From positions 1,240,001-1,304,000 of the forward strand of contig JAMJFZ010002500.1 in NCBI GenBank assembly GCA_026225945.1: DNA of 64,000 nucleotides. Direction: 5' to 3'. Of the stretch, positions 57,224-64,000 are shown piece after piece. The position numbers and the translations under genes are program-made. This stretch comes from Cricetomys ansorgei (Eukaryota > Chordata > Mammalia > Rodentia > Nesomyidae). The notes beneath the pieces were generated by a model. The model did not search any database. It saw only the letters and a list, made by a program, of their open reading frames with translations, and was not told the DNA's origin. The first letter of the stretch is position 1. The number at the start of each line of letters is the position of its first letter.

Positions 57224-57748
57224 GAAGATAAACTCTTGTGGGACTTTTGTTGATATTTTACATGTCTGCCCTTGGTGATATAGAATGGATGTCTGCTCTG
57301 GGACGCCAGAGTCTTATATACTTTGCTTAAACACAATAGATAATGCCCACAAATCTCTTAATCTCACTCAATAACCATGGGAACAAACACTGCTACACAG
57401 AGATGTCTGTGGAACTCAGCTCCATCATGAGTTCTCCCCCAGAGACTCCTGAAATACTAGTTTTATAGCAAAGATGCCTTCCTGCTAAATAGACTATAAA
57501 AAAGATATCTCTCTCTATCCTCTTCTGTTATAAAATCAGAGATATGATCTCATGGGGGAAATCTCCCAACTGAGGGGTAAGATTGTTGAGGAATGAGTAG
57601 ATGATATGCTTGCTTTATTCCACAACCAAGATCTAAGTTCTTAGTTGAGACTCCTGCTTTTAGAGCTCATAAAGATTTAGTGAGGAGTCTTAAAATGTTG
57701 TAGGTGCCATAAATGTTGATATGGGCTGACCACGTCTGTAGAAGAGAA

Positions 57749-57752
<4 letters not shown>
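57224..57752. other. Intergenic DNA, nothing recognised
   Basis: Unassigned sequence between a MITE and a TA array. Confidence 0.4.

Positions 57753-57811
<59 letters not shown>
57753..57811. repeat. (AT)n microsatellite
   Basis: About 29 uninterrupted AT units; self-complementary, so it can extrude a cruciform. Confidence 0.96.
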
Positions 57812-57816
<5 letters not shown>

Positions 57817-57939
57817 TTATTGAAGTATTGTGGAATTCTTTTTGAAAAAGAACCTATCCAAAAGTGAAAAGAGAACCTTATTTTAAAAATAAGAGACATG
57901 GCATGCCTAAATTTGGGTCTTGAAAGGAGGTCACACGCC

Positions 57940-58163
57940 AAGTGGTTCTCAACCTTCCTAATGCCGTGACCCTTTGATACAGTTCCTCATGTTGTGGTGC
58001 CCCCAACCATAAAATTATTTTCGTTGTTACTTCATAACTGGAATTTTGCTACTGTTATGAATCGTAAGGTGAATATCTGATATGCAGATGGTCTTAGGTG
58101 ACCCCTGTGAAAGGGTCATTCGACCTCCAAAGAGGTCAAGACACACAGGTTGAGAACCTCCTG
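57940..58163 (+). mobile_element. hAT-Charlie MITE (URR1-like), copy 3
   Basis: AGTGGTTCTCAACCTTCCTA, CAGTTCCTCATGTTGTGGTG, CCCCTGTGAAAGGGTCATTC and GGTTGAGAACCTCCTG give the full order. The left terminal C is lost and no clear target duplication is seen. Confidence 0.88.
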
Positions 58164-60393
58164 CAGAGGGCCTTGGCAGTGATACTAGTGTTCTGAGCTC
58201 TCTGTATGACCCAAGATCGGGTTCTTGAGATAGAGTAACCTTCCCAAATCTGTACAGCTAGTTATGGAAAACCAGGACCAGGAATTCGCTGTACTGGGAG
58301 ATGCCAAGTTACCTTTCTGCTTTCTCTGCGGGAGAAGAATTTCTGTTATTGTGACTTACACGGGAGACAGTATTATTTAACACCAGGCTGCTCCTATTTC
58401 TAACCCAAGATGGCTGCACTACTACAAACATACCAGCAGATGGTGCTACAGGCTACATTATTGTGTGTCTATCTTCCGCAGATTTTTCTTGGAATTTGAT
58501 CATTACCGGCGTCTGCAGATTCCTCTGACAAATCCCTGCATGCATTTGGGAAATCTAAGAGAGAAACACTAAAATTAGGAAGTAAAAATCATACTATAAC
58601 AGTGGTGGAAAATTTAAAAAGTATTTGACTAGTAATAAACGCAAAACTTAGTTGAAATCCGTTTTTAATGGAGAAAAGAGAAAAGATTATTTTAAGCTAA
58701 GCTTCCTGGATAGAAGCAGAGTCTGCGGCTGTGAGCAGCTCATCTCCGTCTCACTCAGCAAAGCTTCGCTCTGCTTCACAGAGAGGACTTTGAAGGATTG
58801 AGGATGGTAAGAGTCGGAGCACGTTGCTTAGCTGTGATATCTGGACGCGTTATTTAACCTCCTCTGGCTTTGACATAATAGCATCGATTATACTCTGCTG
58901 CGAAGATGAATGAGATGATATGTGAAAACAGATATTAGCTGTCTCCGTTAACTGTGGTTATTTCACTCATTGGAAGTGTTTTGTAGCTAGAAACAATTGG
59001 AAAGTACTGACTAGTTTAAGCTTTCGTTTACAAAACGGGAACTGGGGACTTAAGAGGCCGTGTGGTTTGGTTCTCTGATTACGTTTCGCAATTTCATGGT
59101 GCAATACAATTATTTATGTAAAACAAGACACCCAACTCCTTAATCTTTTACAGGTGCACTCTGCTCCACTTGAGGGGAACTTGATATTTTCCTCTTTGAG
59201 TTTAAGAAACTCATGGAATGCAAAAAAAACCAATCCTTTTTTTATCATTTAATGTGCTGAATAGTTCACTTTAGTTTTAAAAGTAATATTTATTTGTTCT
59301 AGTTATAAAAGTAATCCAGAAAAAAATTTGTAAAATGTCACCAAATGATGTGCTTATGCGAGGATTGTGTTGATGTGGTTAAAACAGTTTAATCAGTAAA
59401 TACAGATGTTTTTCTAACGTTCCAGCTATAGAGCCAATGCCATGATTTAGCTGATTTGCTGATTAGAAAAACATTTTGGTTAGAAAGGTCCTCGTTTACT
59501 GAATAGCCGTGCAGGCTGCCAAGCTAAGGCGTTCATGAAGTAGGAGGTGGTATGGGGACTTATGGTGCTGATTGCTTCGGTAAATTCTTAGCTGGGTCAT
59601 TCAAAGTTTTGTGGGTCCACTCTCATTTGGTTTTACCTCTCTATTGAATTCCTGCTCATATGACAAAGCAAGTACTATGTAATCCCACTCTAGTTCCGTG
59701 TGCTCTTATCACAGAATCAGAGAAATCTCTCCGTTTTGGAACCAACAAGCCAAGGACTGGTTGGTTGACTGGATCCTGGATGTTCTGGTTATTTTGAAAG
59801 TTTTCATGACAAAGAGGCCATCATGAGAATCACGGCCCCTAAACTGTTTAGATTGTGACCCAGGCTTTTCCGTGGTCCTAAAGACCGCTATTGCTGCTCC
59901 TACCGGCAGGGGCGCAAGTGTTACCGATGCAGGGTACATGGGCCTCTGCGCTTTCTGGGGATCATGAAGACGTTTGAAATTATTTTAAGTAAAAAGAAAA
60001 ATAAGTATAAGAACTAATATGCAGCCACGAACCCAGCCTAGATTCCATTTGTCTTTACACTAACATATAACTAAAATAGAATGATAGTTTTCGTTAATGG
60101 AGAAAGGAACCCACAAATACCGAAGTTGTCTCTGACCCATGAAGAGCATAACTAAACCCTTCGAATTCGGAGTTCTAAATTTACAGTAAGGAGGCAGGGA
60201 AACAGAGACTGTAGGAGGCAAAGAATCCCTCCTTTTCCGGAGGGCAAACACTCTTCTCCAAACTGGGCTCTAGACGGCTCTAAGGACGAGGCCCTGGGAG
60301 TATCTGCGTTTTAAGTTACCAAACTGATGGGCCAAAGATCTTCCTGACCTTAAGGCTATCTACCTCTTCACCTATCATCTGCTTTCCGTATCT
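58164..60393. other. Intergenic DNA, mostly unique
   Basis: Contains a CTCF-like motif (58433-58447) and a sense MIR at about 58797-58985 (TTGCTTAGCTGTGATATCTG, GACGCGTTATTTAACCTCCT, GAAGATGAATGAGATGATAT). No gene recognised. Confidence 0.5.
58433..58447 (+). promoter_or_regulatory. CTCF-like motif, one core mismatch
   Basis: CCAGCAGATGGTGCT fits the forward CTCF consensus except for T in place of the C in the GGC core. Confidence 0.35.
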
Positions 60394-60520
60394 GCAGAAG
60401 CAGAAGCAGAAGCAGAAGCAGAAGCAGAAGCAGAAGCAGAAGCAGAAGCAGAAGCAGAAGCAGAAGCAGAAGCAGAGGCAGAGGCAGAGGCAGAAGCAGA
60501 AGCAGAAGCAGAAGCAGAGC
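60394..60520. repeat. (GCAGAA)n hexanucleotide array
   Basis: About 21 units of GCAGAA, with a block of three or four GCAGAG units near 60474-60492, so the array has two sub-blocks. Confidence 0.96.
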
Positions 60521-61169
60521 AGGCTTAAAACAATACAGGTCTGGGTTAGACAGTCAGGGCAGGAAACCGGATGCCTCCTCCCCAGGCTTCAGGCAGCCGT
60601 ACTCCGGGCAAACTGTAAGTGAATGGACTTTTCCCTCCTCTGGAAGTCCCTTGGGAGGGCTCAGAGATATCTCTGAAAGACACAGGAATGGACAAGGGAC
60701 CCGCTTTCTGTGTGAATAGCAGGCTTGGGCTGAGGACAAGGGGAGAGATTTCCAGTCTGCAGCTACCCAGTCTCAAGGGCACTGTGATCTGAGACCCCAA
60801 ACCCTAGTCTGGCTGTCTGCGAGGAGTACCTGTAACCTTCGGGCTGCGGATTCACAGCCTGGGGTCTTCAAAGGCTTCCCGTTTCAAGGTGAGGAAGGGG
60901 GCGGGGCAGGGAAAACTGGGAGTCCCGATTGGAGGGGAGCGGATGTGACGATTCTGACCACCAGGTGGCGCTGGGCCGCCGACCAGCGCTGCAGTATGGC
61001 AGTGAGGTGGTTCTGGAGCCTGCACCTTCAAAAGAGTTTGGGTACTATTCTCCCATCTGTCCCCACAAAGAGGGGCCTCCTTGGAGCAGCTCAAGGAAGA
61101 GGCAGAAGGTGAAGAGTCACCCCGACAGATGCGGACAGCAGAAAGCCTGAGACTGCGGAGGTGTTGGCG
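60521..61169. other. CpG-enriched unique segment with CTCF and Sp1-like motifs
   Basis: Between 60780 and 61010 the sequence is richer in CpG than its surroundings. It holds a GGGGGCGGGGC box (about 60897-60907), a donor-like AAGGTGAGG (about 60887-60895) and the CTCF motif at 60958. An unannotated promoter or insulator is possible; no protein is recognised. Confidence 0.45.
60958..60973 (+). promoter_or_regulatory. Strong CTCF-like motif
   Basis: CCACCAGGTGGCGCTG is a complete match to the forward CTCF core. It lies in unique, CpG-containing DNA about 200 bases before a probable LTR. Confidence 0.6.
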
Positions 61170-61700
61170 GTGGAGCTATTTCAAGGTCTCCTGGTTCTTG
61201 TCTTCTTAAAGGAGAGCATCCGGTCAAGAGACATGCGCAGTTTAAGCAGTTTATTTAGCAAAAGTTAAACAAAGTAAACACTCCAGAGAAGTTGGAGTGG
61301 ACAGCTCCAAGATGGGAAACAACCCAGTGGGTTCTGATTGTGGATTTTAGAAGTTTGTAATGAATATTTAGGACGTGGATGGTGTATTGGTAGGGTTAGG
61401 TGGTTCTTTGCCTTTCCCAAATCATGGTGGACCTTTTAGGCTATTTCTTCCCATGACCTTCTTCCTATGTGGTATATAAAAAAAACCCACACTCTAAGTG
61501 ATGTTATGAGGACATTAAATCTTTTGAGGATGTGGATCCTTTGTTAGTCCGCATGTGTGGGAGAATAACCCACTGCCTTAGTTTCTGCTAGAGTGGAAAC
61601 TACAGCTTCAAGGATGTTTAACAACAAGGCAGCTTTCTGACTCTCAGGAGAACACTACCCAGCATGCAGCTGTAGTTTTCCAGTTACCTCCTTATATCTA
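61170..61700 (-). mobile_element. Probable rodent LTR, antisense
   Basis: On the minus strand TTGCTAAATAAACTGCTTAA (AATAAA complement at 61250-61255) is followed by CTGCGCATGTCTCTTGACCG and about 60 further bases, as in the R/U5 end of an LTR. The upstream part holds CTGGGTTGTTTCCCATCTTG and a worn TATA-like TTTATATACC. No internal retroviral genes are seen. Confidence 0.45.
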
Positions 61701-62387
61701 ATTCCTTGCTTACCCAGTGTCAGAGGGGTATTAAAGCAACTTAGGGCAGAAGGTGGGTAGAGAGGTTGGCTCTAGTGCTTTCCAGCCTATGAACCTATCA
61801 GGGAAATAGGTATGAGATATATCCATGCAAAGGGGCTTAAAGAGGACATAGGTGAGCTTGCTAGATTCTAGAGACAATGCCAAACCTACCACCTTTTGCA
61901 GAGCAAACTTCATCCATCCTGTGAAGTTCCCAGGACAGGTGATAACTTGGTTATTTAAGTAGTGAGTGCTCTGCATTGGTAGCACCAAGGACACTGGTCC
62001 TTGACTAGACTGTCACTGATCTTTACACCATTCCTATGTTCATTTATGGCTTCCTTTTTTATCCTTGGTGGAGTCAGGCCTGGGGACAGAAATGAGTAAT
62101 ATGTGGTCACTGCCTTCAGGAGCTCAAAGTCTGGTGGGAGAGACAGAAAGCAAATAGGCTGTTGGCACACAGTGACAACTCCTGGGCCAGAGGCGTGCCC
62201 AGGAAGGTGGTGGCAGCTATGCCTGCTTGTACTGGGACAGGGTAGGCATGCCAGGGAAGAGAAGTCTTAAAGGGCATGTAGGAGTAGGCCAAGGAGAAGT
62301 CAAGGAAGGACAAAAGTTCCACTGCCATAAAAGCAGAGTGCTTGGGGCTGCAGTTGGTGTTGCACTCAGGGGCAGCAGGTTAGCATT
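61701..62387. other. Intergenic DNA with an ancient repeat remnant
   Basis: GGGGACAGAAATGAGTAATA followed by CACTGCCTTCAGGAGCTCAA at 62078-62132 resembles the old repeat at 39.7 kb. Otherwise unassigned. Confidence 0.45.
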
Positions 62388-62768
62388 TGTCAACTGGACA
62401 CAAACTAGGGACCACTAAAAAGGGGGACTTCAAATGAGGGATTACATTCATCAGGTAGGAGTGTGAAGAATTTTCTTAATTGCTTGGCAATGTGTGAGGG
62501 CCCAGGCCACCATGGATGGTGCCACACCTAGACAGGTGCTCCTGGGCTGAATGAGAAAGTAGGCAGCAAAAGTCATGGGAAACAAGCCAGCAAGCAGCAT
62601 TCCTTCATGCCTCTGCTTCAGTTCCTGCCTCCAGGTTCCTGTTCTGAATTCTTACTTGTTTTCCCTCAATGACGGACCATAACCTGTAAGCCAAATAAAT
62701 CATCTCCTCCCACAAGTTGCTTTTGGTCAGTGTTTGATCACAGCGACAGAGATGCAAACTAGGATATG
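62388..62768 (+). mobile_element. Rodent medium-reiterated repeat, copy B
   Basis: GTTAGCATTTGTCAACTGGA, AAACAAGCCAGCAAGCAGCA, GCTTCAGTTCCTGCCTCCAG, AGCCAAATAAATCATCTCCT and ATCACAGCGACAGAGATGCA align in order with copy A at 48425. Confidence 0.78.
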
Positions 62769-62999
62769 TACTAGTTGAGGACCTGAGAGAAATAAGAACA
62801 GAGAGGCAAGGCTGGAGGTTACGCCAAAGAGCCAGATTTTCTCCACGGAAGGACTGGGAAGTTATCGTGAGATTTTCTCAAGGGGAGAGAGATACGCACA
62901 GTTGGATTGGAGTTACACAGAGATTCCATGAGAGAGGAGAGGAGAGCTAGAATCAGGCAGATCTGCTAGAGGGTTATTACTCAGCAGGAAGTGATAAAA

Positions 63000-63270
63000 A
63001 CCTGATAAGACTGAGAAGAGTGCTCCTTAGGTAAACTTGTTGCACACATGTGAGTTCAGATCTCCAGTAGTCATAAAACACCTGGCTGTGATGTCTTGGA
63101 TTTGTAATCCCAGGGCTGGGCTGTAATCCCTGAGGTGGAGATAGTCAGATCCCCTGGGGCTCCCTGGACAGCTAGTCTAGATGAATTTGGACCCTTTGAG
63201 TTCAGTGTTTTAAACAGTAAGGTGGAAAGTGATGGGGGATGACACTTGTGGACCTTTGGCTTGCACACAT
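63000..63270 (+). mobile_element. B4/RSINE1-type SINE
   Basis: ACTTGTTGCACACATGTGAG, TGATGTCTTGGATTTGTAAT, CCCAGGGCTGGGCTGTAATC, CAGTAAGGTGGAAAGTGATG and CACTTGTGGACCTTTGGCTT follow RSINE1 order. Its CACACATGTACACACAC tail opens the next minisatellite. Confidence 0.78.
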
Positions 63271-63790
63271 GTACACACACATACGCACCTATGAACATAT
63301 ACACATCACACACACACATGCACCTATGAACATATACACATCACACACACACACACATACGCACCTATGAACATATACACATCACACACACACACACACA
63401 TACGCACCTATGAACATATACACATCACACACACACACATACGCACCTATGAACATATACACATCACACACACACACACATACGCACCTATGAACATATA
63501 CACATCACACACACACACACATACGCACCTATGAACATATACACATCACACACACACACATATGCACCTATGAACATATACACATCACACACACACACAC
63601 ATACGCACCTATGAACATATACACATCACACACACATACGCACCTATGAACATATACACATCACACACACACACATACGCACCTATGAACATATACACAT
63701 CACACACACACACATACGCACCTATGAACATATACACATCACACACACACACACATACGCACCTATGAACATATACACATCACACACACA
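63271..63790. repeat. 13-copy minisatellite with variable (AC)n inserts
   Basis: The word CACCTATGAACATATACACA followed by TCACAC recurs 13 times from 63286 on. Each copy is separated by an (AC)n run of differing length and usually TACG (TATG and CATG variants), giving units of about 34-46 bp. Confidence 0.96.
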
Positions 63791-63957
63791 CACACACACA
63801 CATACACACACATACACACACATACACACATACACATACACATACACACATACACACACATACACACACATACACACATACACACACACATACACACACA
63901 CATACACACATACACACACATACACACACACACATACACACACACACACACACACTC
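63791..63957. repeat. (CACATA)n/(CA)n array
   Basis: The minisatellite passes into short CACATACACA units and then CA repeats, ending at CTCACTTAACATCG. It lies close to the right edge of the window. Confidence 0.95.
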
Positions 63958-64000
63958 ACTTAACATCGAAGATACTGAAGCATCTCTGCCTGCTTTGCAA

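Noticed and set aside
61170..61700. A complete endogenous retrovirus
   Set aside because: Only LTR-like features are visible on one side; no internal genes or second LTR were recognised.
63271..63957. CRISPR-like array of regularly spaced repeats
   Set aside because: Repeats are separated only by variable (AC)n, not by unique spacers, and the genome is mammalian; this is a minisatellite.

Overview
The window looks like nuclear DNA from a muroid rodent. It holds two mammalian single-coding-exon genes, Kcnj10 and Pigm, in a background crowded with rodent SINEs (B1, B2/B3-type, B4/RSINE1 and ID). There are also older mammalian repeats (MIR, L2, L3/CR1, L1M, MaLR LTRs, hAT-Charlie) and many long microsatellites. 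The pair matches the interval I know from human 1q23 and mouse distal chromosome 1, where the two genes are neighbours in the same orientation. The exact species is not fixed by what I can see. Kir4.1 residue 338 is Pro, where I remember Ser in other mammals, so this may not be house mouse or rat; a cricetid is possible.

Layout. Positions 1-22669 are most simply read as part of the long first intron of Kcnj10: its untranslated first exon is not recognised here and probably lies left of the window. This stretch holds only interspersed repeats, simple repeats and unassigned unique DNA. The Kcnj10 coding exon runs from 22670 to 23809, with a splice acceptor touching the ATG. A roughly 3.9 kb 3' UTR (with an antisense B1) leads to a candidate AATAAA at 27682. 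A CpG-rich promoter at about 30180-30576 serves Pigm, whose intronless CDS is 30577-31848. Pigm's 3' UTR end is unresolved. From about 36 kb to 64 kb no gene is recognised. That part is intergenic, dense in L1, SINE and LTR remnants, and contains the most striking tandem arrays: a 1.17 kb (ATC)n array at 45.2-46.4 kb, minisatellites at 51.5 and 63.3 kb, and hexanucleotide arrays at 47.6 and 60.4 kb.

The two genes have unrelated jobs. Kcnj10 encodes the glial and epithelial inward-rectifier potassium channel Kir4.1. Pigm encodes the ER mannosyltransferase that adds the first mannose to GPI anchors. They share a neighbourhood, not a pathway. Nothing in the window is a convincing new gene system. 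The most interesting items are the growth of long arrays directly from SINE tails, a strong CTCF-like motif inside the Kcnj10 coding sequence, further CTCF-like motifs in the flanks, and regulatory details of the Pigm and Kcnj10 starts (a short upstream ORF, duplicated ETS sites, and an ATG at a splice junction).
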